A DNA stretch of 64,000 nt from Acetobacter thailandicus (GTDB lineage: Bacteria > Pseudomonadota > Alphaproteobacteria > Acetobacterales > Acetobacteraceae), in NCBI RefSeq assembly GCF_011516655.1, contig NZ_WOSV01000002.1, positions 124,001-188,000 of the forward strand, read 5' to 3'. The position numbers and the translations under genes were made by a program. The stretch's first letter is position 1; each line of letters begins with the position of its first letter. A model generated the notes under the pieces. The model saw nothing but the letters and a program-made list of their open reading frames with translations, was not told where the DNA came from and searched no databases. Below are positions 9,319 through 18,421 of the stretch, piece after piece.

Positions 9319-10702
9319 AAGAACGCAGCTTTCCGTCATTTGTAATAATCAGCATTTGCTCATCAACAACAATCGGAGGCACATAAGAGACATCTTTCGA
9401 TGCCTCTACTTCTATGAGCGCTCCGTTTACAGGGTTAACTCTGACAAAACCATTTTCAACCAGAGTACTCATACAAATCAGCTGACCACCGGCCATAACC
9501 GGACCAATCCAGCTGATAATATCTTTACTAACTTCAACACGACGAAAACGCCGCAGCTGCGTAATCCAGCGCACATGCCCTGACAAACGGTCAATACAAA
9601 TCAGCTGCTCATCAAGCGAGAGAACATACAGCCAGTCACCAACACACAGAATGCTGTTCTGACTGGCAATAGCGGATTCCCACAATCTGCGGCCTGTACG
9701 AATATCAACCGCAACCAGAACCTGCGCCATGCTGACAGCATAAACCACGCTATCAACAATAACGGGCAACCCTCGGACACAGGAGAGGTTAAGCGTACTG
9801 GCCTGACTGTTTACGTCGCCGAGCATATCACTCCAGACAACCTCACCGGTCTCAGCACGAAAAGCTATCAGCTCACCGCCACCAAAACCCGCAATAACAA
9901 TGCCATTGGCATAAGCCGGGGCTGGCTGACCAAAGACCGTTGTCTCGACCTCTGACGCAGCATAGGTCCATATCTGCCCGCCGTTTTTCGCATCAAGTGC
10001 GTAAAACGTTTCATCAAGTGCGCCACAAAATAAACGACCATCAACCAGGGTTGGTGCAGAACGCCCGGGGGCTGACAGGGCCGCACGCCACAGTGGTTTT
10101 CCGGTTGTAGCGTTTATCGCTATAGCCTGGCCGATGCCACACACGGCATAAACCGTATCGCCGTCAACAGCGAGACCACCGCCAATGTTGCTGGATTTGG
10201 AACGTGAACCAGGATTAAACGTCCAGATATGTGTCATACGCGGCCAGGCGTAAGCACGAATAAAGCCCTGGGCATCCATAAAGAACAGACGGCCACCTTT
10301 TATCACAGGCGGGGACTGAATAATGCCTCGTCCAAACGAACCAAGAGCAGCCCATGCAAGCAGGTCAGGCTCTGAGATACCGGCACCGACATCTTTAGCC
10401 CAGCGCTCATTCAGACCATGCCACACATAATTATCACTGACATGAGAAGGCTGACGCCCGACCATCTGCCAGTCGTGCACCGTAACAGCGGGCGGCAAAG
10501 AAATCGGGTTATGATCTTCCCGGTCAACAGCAAGCTTTACACCTGAAGATAAAACATCGGTTCTGTGCCCGACCAGAATAGGCTTCTCGTTATCTTCAAA
10601 CATGCTGCATCCGGCCAGAAACGGCAAAGAGGTCGCAGCTGTCAGCAACGACCTCCGGTTTATCTGACCTCTGGACCGACGAGCGGTGTCTTTTTTACGC
10701 AT
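9311..10702 (-). CDS. bamB: Outer-membrane assembly lipoprotein BamB (PQQ-like beta-propeller)
   Basis: Beta-propeller lipoprotein of the BAM complex, which inserts beta-barrel proteins into the outer membrane. The N-terminus is a lipoprotein signal with lipobox LAGC (cysteine about residue 32), preceded by an Arg-rich RRSLLTAATSLP stretch. PQQ-type repeats follow, for example AINATTGKPLWRAAL, YALDAKNGGQIWTYAA and AVDIRTGRRLWESAI. I chose the ATG at 10702, which has AGGGA a few bases upstream; a GTG four codons earlier is part of that ribosome site. It starts 9 bases after the TPR-like gene and overlaps der. The TonB receptors and OprB porin in this window would be BAM clients. Confidence 0.88.
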   Translation of the reverse strand: MRKKDTARRSRGQINRRSLLTAATSLPFLAGCSMFEDNEKPILVGHRTDVLSSGVKLAVDREDHNPISLPPAVTVHDWQMVGRQPSHVSDNYVWHGLNERWAKDVGAGISEPDLLAWAALGSFGRGIIQSPPVIKGGRLFFMDAQGFIRAYAWPRMTHIWTFNPGSRSKSSNIGGGLAVDGDTVYAVCGIGQAIAINATTGKPLWRAALSAPGRSAPTLVDGRLFCGALDETFYALDAKNGGQIWTYAASEVETTVFGQPAPAYANGIVIAGFGGGELIAFRAETGEVVWSDMLGDVNSQASTLNLSCVRGLPVIVDSVVYAVSMAQVLVAVDIRTGRRLWESAIASQNSILCVGDWLYVLSLDEQLICIDRLSGHVRWITQLRRFRRVEVSKDIISWIGPVMAGGQLICMSTLVENGFVRVNPVNGALIEVEASKDVSYVPPIVVDEQMLIITNDGKLRSYG

Positions 10703-10710
10703 AAAATCCC

Positions 10711-11403
10711 TCACCCTGCCGGAGCCTCAATTACCTCAAGCATTGCCTGAGCCCGGCTCCTGACACCTGATGGTATAGCCTGATCTTCTGCCAGAGCCGC
10801 AAATTTTTTTCGCGCCGCGTCTACTTTCCCTTCTCTCAGGTCAAGGATAGCAAGCGATTCACTGGCAAGAGCAGACCACGGCTTATCTTTACCTGACAAA
10901 AGAGAAAGACGAGAGCGCAGCATAGCCGGATCCCCGTCATCCACCTGGCGCTGACACCACAGCAGGCTGGCCAGGCTACGCAAAAGCGGGTCTGCCCGCT
11001 CGTCATTCTGTACAAGATCCCAGGTCGTCAAAGCAGCTTTTATGTCTCCCTGAGCTGCCTGAACCCCACCTTCCTGCAGGCGGGCAAGGGTTTTTATCCC
11101 TTCCGGACTTGTCGTCGCAAGCTTACGCAAACTAATCAGACCTGCCTGCGCTGTCTCTGGCAGAGCAACCGGACCGGCTGAAGACGGAGAAATATGATCA
11201 GTCTGCCTCAGAGCGGAAAGGTAAATACCAGTTTTTAAGAGCAAATCAGCGTTTTTACCTGACACACGCCAGGACCATGCAACGCCTGCGGCAACGGCAA
11301 AAACCGCAACGACTATACCAGCGCCGGCATAACGGCGCGCGATCTTACGCACACGTTCAGCTTTTAAGTCGTCCTCTACTTCTCTGAAAACATCCTGTGC
11401 CAC
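10711..11403 (-). CDS. YfgM-like membrane-anchored TPR protein
   Basis: Inner-membrane protein of the YfgM/TPR_21 family, which in E. coli associates with the Sec translocon and periplasmic chaperones. A cytoplasmic Lys/Arg-rich start (VEDDLKAERVRKIARRYAG) is followed by a single membrane helix (about residues 28-47) and a helical periplasmic region with tetratricopeptide-like pairs. Length is 230 residues, near the family norm. The start is GTG at 11403. Directly upstream of bamB and der, it matches the conserved YfgM-BamB-Der order, which is the main support for the name. A 181-base spacer with no gene precedes it and should hold the operon promoter. Confidence 0.8.
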   Translation of the reverse strand: MAQDVFREVEDDLKAERVRKIARRYAGAGIVVAVFAVAAGVAWSWRVSGKNADLLLKTGIYLSALRQTDHISPSSAGPVALPETAQAGLISLRKLATTSPEGIKTLARLQEGGVQAAQGDIKAALTTWDLVQNDERADPLLRSLASLLWCQRQVDDGDPAMLRSRLSLLSGKDKPWSALASESLAILDLREGKVDAARKKFAALAEDQAIPSGVRSRAQAMLEVIEAPAG

Positions 11404-11584
11404 GTTTTAAGCCTGATCCCGTTATGCTGATATACCATGAGTTGAGCGGTTCACGTTTCTGCCCTACATCTGCACGACATACAAGATGTCAGAGCAAAAA
11501 CACTCTCAGCTACTGTGTATTACTGACACAGCAGCTTCTGATTGAAAAGAAAGTGCTACTTCACTCATGTAACATGATAAAAAT

Positions 11585-11962
11585 TTAATTGCTGCTGAAT
11601 TTTTTACTGCCAGCTTTCAGGACGGTGGATATCTGAGCAAAATGTCCGGCAATACGCTTTTGCACAAGCTGGCTGCCCTCATGCACATGAGTAATACGCT
11701 CACGTGCTTCATTGCTGATCGCATTTTCCTCTTTACTGGCAGCTTTAACAACACAGCTGTGATAGATTTTTGCCGCCTTCTGATATTCTGTCGCCTTATC
11801 TACACTGGCATTATACCTGGCAACTGTAGACACATCGAGCGCAGGCATAGCCGGCTCTGCACCACATGAGGCAGGAGCAGCCCACTCTGCGGCCTGGGCT
11901 GCCGGCATAACAGATAAAGCGCAGGCTGCAGTCACTGAAAACAGCCACAGATTCGTCTTCAT
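11585..11962 (-). CDS. Small exported protein of unknown function
   Basis: I do not recognise the family. The protein has a clear Sec signal peptide (MKTNLWLFSVTAACALSVMP, cleavage after AQA). A helical, charged mature part of about 100 residues follows, with two cysteines (ASCGAE and YHSCVV) that could form a disulfide. The frame is open from 11983, but the ATG at 11962 gives the better signal peptide and has AAAGAG upstream. It stands alone between the yfgM-like operon and the divergent glycosyltransferase cluster. Likely periplasmic. Confidence 0.7.
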   Translation of the reverse strand: MKTNLWLFSVTAACALSVMPAAQAAEWAAPASCGAEPAMPALDVSTVARYNASVDKATEYQKAAKIYHSCVVKAASKEENAISNEARERITHVHEGSQLVQKRIAGHFAQISTVLKAGSKKFSSN

Positions 11963-12120
11963 AACTCTTTGTTCTTTCTTCATTCCTCAGGGCGATACCC
12001 GCCTCTGTGATGTTAAACATACATTAAAAATCACAGATTGCTCAGCCTTCTCTTACAACAGTCTGTTCTGTTTATAATCCTGGCTTGGAAAAGTGCTGAC
12101 CTGCGTATAAGCACAGCTAT

Positions 12121-13026
12121 ATGCGTATTCTTTTTATCACAGCAACGCGACTGGGTGATGCCGTACTTTCTACCGGCCTGCTTTCTCACCTTCTGACTAT
12201 CTGGTCAGATGCACAGTTTACGGTAGCCTGCGGACCTGTGGCAGCCGGACTGTTTGAGCACATGCCGCGCCTGCAGCACCTCCATATCATGACAAAACGC
12301 CGTTATGACCTGCACTGGTTTGATTTATGGAAGGCCTGTGCGGGTCATAAATGGGACATAACGGTAGACCTGCGGGGGTCAGCTGTTACTTTTTTACTTC
12401 GCTCAGGCAAGCGTTACATTATGCGCGGAGGACGGCGCCCCGGCCTGCGCACCGAACATCTGGCGCAGGTGCTCCACCTTTCGCCCCCCCCCTCACCTGT
12501 TATCTGGACCAGCGAAGCAGACAGGCATTACGTAAATACTTTTCTGCCTGCTCACACGCCATTAATTGCACTCGGCCCGACAGCAAACTGGAGTGGAAAA
12601 ATCTGGCCGGCTGAAAACTACCTCCCTTTGTGGAAGGCACTCTCAGAACGCTACCCGCAGGCCCGGCCTGTTGTTTTGTATGGCCCCGGCCCACAGGAAC
12701 AGGCACTTGCACAGCCTCTGCTGGATACACTCCCTGGTGTCATTGACGCTGGCGGAAAATTTTCTCTTTCACAAACTGCCGCTATCCTCATGCGCTGCAG
12801 GCTGTATATCGGCAATGATTCGGGGCTGATGCATCTTTCCGCAGCAGCCGGAACGCCGACACTGGGGTTATTTGGCCCGTCCCGCGTTTCTGAATATGCC
12901 CCTTCGGGCCAGCATACCGCCTGGGTTGTCGCTGATGGCCCTGAAGGGCATGCTCCTATTACCGGCCTTTGCGTAAGCACTGTAACCGAAGCTGCTCTGA
13001 CCATGATGGACTCTTTGCCCTTATGA
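12121..13026 (+). CDS. Glycosyltransferase family 9 (heptosyltransferase-like)
   Basis: GT9 transferase of the ADP-heptose:LPS heptosyltransferase family (WaaC/WaaF/WaaQ type), a GT-B enzyme acting at the cytoplasmic face on lipopolysaccharide or a related glycan. The start MRILFITATRLGDAVLSTGL is the classic N-terminal loop. Later come GPTANWSGKIWPAENY and the nucleotide-sugar binding segment YIGNDSGLMHLSAAAGTPTL with LGLFGPS. Length (301 residues) is a little short but typical. The next gene starts inside its stop codon (ATGA). Which sugar it adds cannot be told, as heptose is not universal in acetic acid bacteria. Confidence 0.85.
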   Translation: MRILFITATRLGDAVLSTGLLSHLLTIWSDAQFTVACGPVAAGLFEHMPRLQHLHIMTKRRYDLHWFDLWKACAGHKWDITVDLRGSAVTFLLRSGKRYIMRGGRRPGLRTEHLAQVLHLSPPPSPVIWTSEADRHYVNTFLPAHTPLIALGPTANWSGKIWPAENYLPLWKALSERYPQARPVVLYGPGPQEQALAQPLLDTLPGVIDAGGKFSLSQTAAILMRCRLYIGNDSGLMHLSAAAGTPTLGLFGPSRVSEYAPSGQHTAWVVADGPEGHAPITGLCVSTVTEAALTMMDSLPL

Positions 13027-14087
13027 CCTCTCCCACAGCACATAACGGTCCCCCGGCCTCTTCTCTCCGCGTTGCACACGTCATGGCGGGGGCAGTCTCT
13101 GGCGGCGCAGAGTTATTTTTCGAACGGCTGTCTGTCGCGCAGGCGCAGGCGGGGCTTTCGGTTCTGCCCGTTATCAGGCGCGATGAAGCACGGGCGACGC
13201 GCATGACGGCCGGCAATCTGCCACCGGTGCAGCTGGGTTTTGGCGGGCTGACTGACTTTAACACACGCCCGCAACTACGCAGACATCTGACAGCCTTTAA
13301 ACCGCGTGTGACTGTTGCCTGGATGAACCGTGCAGCAAGATTAACGCCTGTCGGAGACTGGATTCTTGCCGGCCGCCTGGGAGGTTTTTATAATCTTTCT
13401 TACTATAAATCCTGCGATCACCTGATCGGCAACACACATGGTCTCGTCACATGGATGAAAGAACAGGGCTGGCCGGCAGATCGTGTACACTACCTTCCTA
13501 ATTTTGCAGACGATCTGACGAACGTCCCTGCAACACGCCCGGCAGGCCTGCCTGATAATGTTCCGTTTTTTCTGGCTCTTGGCAGATTACATACGAACAA
13601 AGCCTTTGATGTACTCATCAGAGCTATGCGGCACCTGCCGCATATTCATGGTGTTATCTGTGGAGAAGGCCCCGAGCGCCAGGCTCTTGAAGATCTGGCC
13701 CGTAAAGAAGGCGTTGCAGACCGCCTGCTTATGCCCGGCTGGGCCACACAGCCTGGCGGGCTGATCAGGGCCAGCTCTGTTCTGGTCTGCCCGTCACGCC
13801 ATGAACCTTTAGGCAATGTCGTTATCGAAGGCTTTTCAGCTGCCAGGCCTGTTGTGGCCGCGGCATCACAGGGACCGTCAGAACTGATACGTCATGGCGA
13901 AAACGGGCTGCTCGCCCCGGTGGAGGACGACCGTGCTCTGGCTGAGCAGATCGCCCGCGCTATGGAGGACAAAATCCTCGCAGAGCGGGTAGCTCTTGCC
14001 GGACGTGAAGATTACGATAACATTTTCTCCACCGGGCCTGTTCTGTCTGCCTGGTCTGATTTTCTGAGCACAGCGGAAAAAGCCTGA
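13023..14087 (+). CDS. Glycosyltransferase family 4
   Basis: Retaining GT-B glycosyltransferase. An N-terminal acceptor domain begins RVAHVMAGAVSGGAELFFER, where the glycine loop is typical. The C-terminal donor domain shows LALGRLHTNKAFDVLIRAM, ICGEGPERQALE and the E-x7-E region EPLGNVVIEGFSAARPVVAA. The frame is open further upstream, but the ATG at 13023 overlaps the previous stop by 4 bases (ATGA), which points to translational coupling. Its own stop overlaps the next start by one base (TGATG). The three genes therefore form one tightly coupled unit, probably for a lipopolysaccharide or exopolysaccharide step. Sugar specificity is unknown. Confidence 0.87.
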   Translation: MTSPTAHNGPPASSLRVAHVMAGAVSGGAELFFERLSVAQAQAGLSVLPVIRRDEARATRMTAGNLPPVQLGFGGLTDFNTRPQLRRHLTAFKPRVTVAWMNRAARLTPVGDWILAGRLGGFYNLSYYKSCDHLIGNTHGLVTWMKEQGWPADRVHYLPNFADDLTNVPATRPAGLPDNVPFFLALGRLHTNKAFDVLIRAMRHLPHIHGVICGEGPERQALEDLARKEGVADRLLMPGWATQPGGLIRASSVLVCPSRHEPLGNVVIEGFSAARPVVAAASQGPSELIRHGENGLLAPVEDDRALAEQIARAMEDKILAERVALAGREDYDNIFSTGPVLSAWSDFLSTAEKA

Positions 14088-15853
14088 TGTGTGGTATCGC
14101 CGGCATTGCCTATAAACCTGACGCAACTCCGGTTGCGCAGGACACCCTCAATGCTATGGCTGCTGCCCTGCACCATCGCGGGCCAGACGGCGCCCACTTT
14201 GCCCGTATGCCACGCATTGACCTTATTCATACCCGCCTGTCGATTATTGACCTCAAAGGCGGCGACCAGCCTCTGACCACAGGCACCGGCACACTGGTTG
14301 CCAACGGCGAAATCTATAATGACCTGCATATCCGCCAGGCTTTTGGCAAAGATCGGTTTAAAACCGGCAGTGACTGCGAATCGCCCCTGGTCATGTGGGA
14401 ACAGACCGGCGCTGATTATACTGCCTGCCTGAGGGGCATGTACGCCATTGCGCTCTATGACAGTTCACGCGACCTGCTGTTACTCTCGCGCGATCCGTTT
14501 GGTATTAAACCCCTTTACATCACAGAAGGTGAGTTTGGCGTTGCCTTTGCCTCAGAACCCGAAGTGTTATTACAGGCAGGGTTTGTCGCACGGGCTGAAC
14601 GCACAGACGCTCTCCACGAACTGCTGCAGCTTCAGTTCACAACCGGACGGAATACATTATTCGAGCGTATTCAGCGGGTTATGCCTGGCGAGACACTGCA
14701 CATTCAAAGCGGGCGCATCATTAAACGACAAACGCAGCCTGCTCTGCCCAGGGCCTCTTCCCTGACGCCCTTCACATCTGAAACAGAAGCACTGGCAGCG
14801 CTCGACCAGGCCCTGATGGATAGCATTGCTGCTCATGAGCGTTCAGATGTACCTTTTGGCCTGTTCCTTTCCGGCGGCATTGATAGTGCCAGCCTGTTAA
14901 CTGGTATGAGGCGCCTGAATACTTCAGAAAAATTACGTACATGGACAGCAACCTTCTCTGGCAGCACTGCCGCTGATGAATCTGACATCGCCCGTGAACT
15001 GGCACAGGCAGCACAGGCAGAACATGAAACAGTCAGCATCACAGAAGCCATGGTATGGCAGCACCTGCCAGCCATAGTTGCCTGCATGGATGACCCCGCG
15101 GCTGATTACGCTATTATTCCCACCTGGTTTCTGGCCCGCAAAGCAGCTGAAGAGGTACGCGTTGTCCTCTCCGGGGAAGGTGGCGATGAACTGTTTTGTG
15201 GCTACGGGCGTTATCGTTCAGCCACGCGCCCATGGTGGAGAGGCAAACGCCCGATGTGGCGCAAAGGTATGTTTGACGGACTTGATGTCTTACGTGCATC
15301 TCCTGCAGGCTGGCGCGATGGAATCAGCCTGACCGAAGGCATGATACCTGCACCACCATCTCCTCTTTCAGCTGTGCAGAGCGTTGATGTTGCTGAATGG
15401 CTGCCTAACGACCTGCTGCTGAAGCTTGACCGCTGCCTGATGGCTCATGGTCTTGAAGGACGAACTCCCTTCCTCGACCCGGTTATTGCTGCCTGCGCCT
15501 GGCGACTGCCTGACACACTCCGTGTGAATAAAAACAAAGGAAAATGGCTGCTGCGCCGCTGGCTTGAACAGCACTGCCCGGCAGCCCGCCCTTTTGCTCC
15601 CAAACAGGGCTTTACAGTTCCTGTCGGCCACTGGATTGCACAACAGGGACAAAGGCTCGGTGACCTCGTTGCCAGGCAGGACAGCATTCAGGCCATTGCA
15701 CATCCTGACCGTGTGCGGGCTTTGTTTAAAGAAGCCTCAGGCCGAAAAGCAGCCCCCGCAGCATGGACCCTGCTTTTTTACGCCCTGTGGCACCGCACCC
15801 ACATACGTGCCCTGCCCTCCCAGGGTGATGTTTTTGAAACACTAAGTGCCTAA
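14087..15853 (+). CDS. asnB: Asparagine synthase (glutamine-hydrolysing)-like amidotransferase
   Basis: Class II glutamine amidotransferase fused to an ATP-pyrophosphatase synthetase domain. Cys2 of MCGIAGIAYK is the N-terminal nucleophile, exposed after Met removal. The glutaminase domain also shows LHHRGPD and the synthetase domain the PP-loop LFLSGGIDSA. Length (588 residues) is normal for AsnB. It overlaps the upstream GT4 gene by one base. In such a setting AsnB-like proteins may either make asparagine or amidate a sugar acid or lipid-linked glycan, and sequence alone does not separate these. I favour the glycan role slightly, because of the coupling. Confidence 0.85.
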   Translation: MCGIAGIAYKPDATPVAQDTLNAMAAALHHRGPDGAHFARMPRIDLIHTRLSIIDLKGGDQPLTTGTGTLVANGEIYNDLHIRQAFGKDRFKTGSDCESPLVMWEQTGADYTACLRGMYAIALYDSSRDLLLLSRDPFGIKPLYITEGEFGVAFASEPEVLLQAGFVARAERTDALHELLQLQFTTGRNTLFERIQRVMPGETLHIQSGRIIKRQTQPALPRASSLTPFTSETEALAALDQALMDSIAAHERSDVPFGLFLSGGIDSASLLTGMRRLNTSEKLRTWTATFSGSTAADESDIARELAQAAQAEHETVSITEAMVWQHLPAIVACMDDPAADYAIIPTWFLARKAAEEVRVVLSGEGGDELFCGYGRYRSATRPWWRGKRPMWRKGMFDGLDVLRASPAGWRDGISLTEGMIPAPPSPLSAVQSVDVAEWLPNDLLLKLDRCLMAHGLEGRTPFLDPVIAACAWRLPDTLRVNKNKGKWLLRRWLEQHCPAARPFAPKQGFTVPVGHWIAQQGQRLGDLVARQDSIQAIAHPDRVRALFKEASGRKAAPAAWTLLFYALWHRTHIRALPSQGDVFETLSA

Positions 15854-15887
15854 GTTAACACAACATATCCATCAGGGAGAGAGCAGT

Positions 15888-16763
15888 ATGTCATCCGCTA
15901 CACCCTCACACCTCGTACGACTAACAGGCCGGACGGTTATTAAAGTCTCAGGCCCTGACCGCATTAAGCTTTTGCAGGGACTGATAACAGCCGACCTCAC
16001 AACACTCTCCCCCGAAACGCCGGCTTTATGGTCAGCTATTCTCACCCCGCAGGGCCGCTGGCAGGCTGATTTTTTTGTTATTCAGGACCCGGACGACACA
16101 TGCCTGCTACTCGACTGCGCTGCAACACAGGCTGAAGACCTTAAAAAGCAGCTTTCACGCTTTAAACTCCGCTCGGATGTACAGCTTGAGCTGACAGGCC
16201 TGACAGTCTGTGCCGCATGGGGCAGCAGGCCCGCCGCAGACATTGCCGAAAATGCTATTATATTCGCTGATCCACGCAGAGCTGAGGCCGGATGGCGGCT
16301 GATTGATACCCCGCCTGAAACAGCTGAAACAGCAACAGAAAGCGATTATAACCTGCACCGCCTGGCACTCGGCCTGCCAGATGGCGTGCAGGACTGCGAA
16401 CAGGGGCGCACCCTTGCAGCTGAAGCCAATATGGACCTGCTGGGTGCTTTGTCCTGGACCAAAGGCTGCTATATGGGCCAGGAAGTAACCGCCCGCATGC
16501 ATTACCGCACATTGCTCAAACGTCGCCTGGTGCCTGTTGCCGCAACGCATCCCCTGCCTGCACCTGGCACGCCTGTTTTTGCAGGTGAGGCAGAAGTTGG
16601 TACCATGCGCTCATCACAGGATCATATCGGCCTGGCTCTTCTTAAAGTTTCAGCTCTTGAACACCCCCTCACCTGCGATGGTATCACGCTGACACCCCGC
16701 CCGACGGAATGGCTTAAACCCGCTATTGACGCCCTCTCTTCTTCGGAAAACTCACAACCATGA
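15888..16763 (+). CDS. ygfZ: Folate-binding YgfZ/CAF17 family protein
   Basis: Folate-dependent protein of the YgfZ/IBA57 family that supports Fe-S cluster enzymes and tRNA thio-modification. The family hallmark [17 protein letters not shown], with its conserved cysteine, is near residue 205. The N-terminal GcvT-like domain starts with [20 protein letters not shown]. The ATG at 15888 has a strong GGGAGAGAG ribosome site, so I prefer it to an upstream in-frame GTG at 15846 that overlaps asnB. Its stop overlaps the hisI start by four bases (ATGA). Cytoplasmic. Confidence 0.9.
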   Translation: MSSATPSHLVRLTGRTVIKVSGPDRIKLLQGLITADLTTLSPETPALWSAILTPQGRWQADFFVIQDPDDTCLLLDCAATQAEDLKKQLSRFKLRSDVQLELTGLTVCAAWGSRPAADIAENAIIFADPRRAEAGWRLIDTPPETAETATESDYNLHRLALGLPDGVQDCEQGRTLAAEANMDLLGALSWTKGCYMGQEVTARMHYRTLLKRRLVPVAATHPLPAPGTPVFAGEAEVGTMRSSQDHIGLALLKVSALEHPLTCDGITLTPRPTEWLKPAIDALSSSENSQP

Positions 16764-17185
16764 CCCGCAAAGCACCTGACGCACAGACTCTCAGCCTGAT
16801 GCTTGATAATGTTAAATTTGATAGTAATGGCCTTATTGCCGCCATTGCACAGCAACACGACACCGGCGAAATTCTGATGCTCGCCTGGATGAATCACGAG
16901 GCTCTTGAAGAAACTCTGCAAACTGGCCGCGTATGTTACTATTCACGCAGCCGCCAGAATCTCTGGCGTAAAGGCGAAACTTCAGGCCAGACCCAGCAAC
17001 TGATTGAAGCGCGCCTTGACTGCGATGGCGATGCTGTTCTGCTGCTTGTCGACCAGACTGGTGTTGCGTGCCACACAGGCCGTAAAAGCTGCTTTTACCG
17101 CTCGTTCACAGAGGATGGCCTGAAAGAAATCAGCAAGCCTGAAATCGACCCCGGTCAGCTCTATGCCAGACCACATAAACATTAA
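16760..17185 (+). CDS. hisI: Phosphoribosyl-AMP cyclohydrolase HisI
   Basis: Zinc enzyme opening the adenine ring of phosphoribosyl-AMP, third step of histidine synthesis. The chain carries [40 protein letters not shown] and the metal region [20 protein letters not shown] followed by TGRKSCFYR. The Asp pair binds Mg and the Cys residues bind Zn. At 141 residues it is a stand-alone HisI with no fused HisE domain, as usual in Alphaproteobacteria. It is coupled to ygfZ by ATGA; no other his genes are present here. Confidence 0.95.
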   Translation: MTRKAPDAQTLSLMLDNVKFDSNGLIAAIAQQHDTGEILMLAWMNHEALEETLQTGRVCYYSRSRQNLWRKGETSGQTQQLIEARLDCDGDAVLLLVDQTGVACHTGRKSCFYRSFTEDGLKEISKPEIDPGQLYARPHKH

Positions 17186-17207
17186 AACTAACGCTTTATC
17201 CTGACAC

Positions 17208-18398
17208 TCAGCGCGGTATAATTTTACCGCGCCTGACCAGCAGGGTCAGCACCTCCTGGGCGGCGGCGTCAGCCGGCAGGCACCCCTCCGGCCCTTTCAG
17301 GCTATTGATAACCTCTTTAAAAGCTGCTTTTTGCCTCAGAGCAACTTCGGGCTTATCAAAAAGACGCTGTACAGCGCGAGCCAGAGTGTGCGGGTTACAT
17401 TTCTCCTGTAACAGCTCAGGCACAATTTCCCGTTTAGCGAGCAGATTGACCATAGCCACATAAGGCACACGAATAAGCCTGCGCGCCATCATAGCCGTAA
17501 GCGGGTTAACCCGATAAGTAACTGCCATTGGCACGCCTGCCATTGCCAGCTCAAGTGTTGATGTACCTGATTTTGTTAAAGCGGCGCCGGCAGCTGCAAA
17601 GGCATCATGTTTATCTTCAATATCCGTCACAATAACCGGCTTTACCGGCCATTGTACTGTTTGATGCAGGACTGTAGCAGCCACGACAGGAGAAACCGGA
17701 ATAACCGGCACCACATCTGGCATCATACGCTGTAAAAGGGTCAGCATTTTACCCAAAACTGGCAACAGGCGGGGCACTTCAGAGCGACGGCTGCCGGGCA
17801 TCAGCACCAGTACGCGGGCACTCTCTGAAAGCCGGTATTTCCGACGAAAACGCTCAGCATCTCCCTGACAGGCAGAAGACTGAATAACCGGGTGGCCGAC
17901 AAAACGAGCCACTAAGCCATGCTGCCTGAAAAAATCCTCCTCGAAAGGCAGAAGGCACAGAAGTTCATCCCACAAGCCTGGGAATTTTTTCACCCGCTTT
18001 TGTCGCCAGGCCCATACCTGCGGAGCAACATAATGCACACGCAAACAGGCCTGCCCTGCAATACGCCTTAACAGACGCAGCGCAAAACCAGGGCTGTCGA
18101 TAGTAATAACGAGATCGGGTTTCTGGCGCGCAACATCTTCAACAGCCTGATCAAGACGAGCAGAAAGGGCACGAACACGCGGCAGAATTTCAACCAGGCC
18201 CATCACTGCCAGGTCACGCATAGGGAAAAGACTTTGAAGCCCCTCCTCCTCCATGCGTGTGCCACCTATTCCGACAAAACGTACAGCCGGCGCATAAGCC
18301 CGCAGGGCAGACATCAGACGGGCGCCAAGCACATCTCCACTGGCTTCACCGGCCAGTATCCAGACAAGAAAGGGGGTGTCACTGCGTATCATAGCCAT
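17208..18398 (-). CDS. lpxB: Lipid-A-disaccharide synthase LpxB
   Basis: GT19 enzyme that joins UDP-2,3-diacylglucosamine and lipid X to form the lipid A disaccharide at the inner membrane. Visible segments are WILAGEASGDVLGARLM at the N-terminus, VRFVGIGGTRMEEEGLQSLF, HYVAPQVWAWRQKRVKKF, and ALTKSGTSTLELAMAGVPM in the donor domain. The ATG at 18398 has an excellent GGGGGAGT ribosome site, so I prefer it to the longer reading from 18434. The gene is not next to lpxD-fabZ-lpxA as in many proteobacteria but follows an amino acid permease by 23 bases. Confidence 0.95.
   Translation of the reverse strand: MAMIRSDTPFLVWILAGEASGDVLGARLMSALRAYAPAVRFVGIGGTRMEEEGLQSLFPMRDLAVMGLVEILPRVRALSARLDQAVEDVARQKPDLVITIDSPGFALRLLRRIAGQACLRVHYVAPQVWAWRQKRVKKFPGLWDELLCLLPFEEDFFRQHGLVARFVGHPVIQSSACQGDAERFRRKYRLSESARVLVLMPGSRRSEVPRLLPVLGKMLTLLQRMMPDVVPVIPVSPVVAATVLHQTVQWPVKPVIVTDIEDKHDAFAAAGAALTKSGTSTLELAMAGVPMAVTYRVNPLTAMMARRLIRVPYVAMVNLLAKREIVPELLQEKCNPHTLARAVQRLFDKPEVALRQKAAFKEVINSLKGPEGCLPADAAAQEVLTLLVRRGKIIPR
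17211..17232. terminator. Palindromic hairpin at the lpxB 3' end
   Basis: A perfect 8-base-pair inverted repeat (GCGCGGTA / TACCGCGC) with a 6-base AT loop lies in the last codons of lpxB, 26 bases after the convergent hisI stop. It could end hisI transcription, although no T-tract follows. Confidence 0.4.
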
Positions 18399-18421
18399 AC
18401 TCCCCCAATAGAACACTCCTC

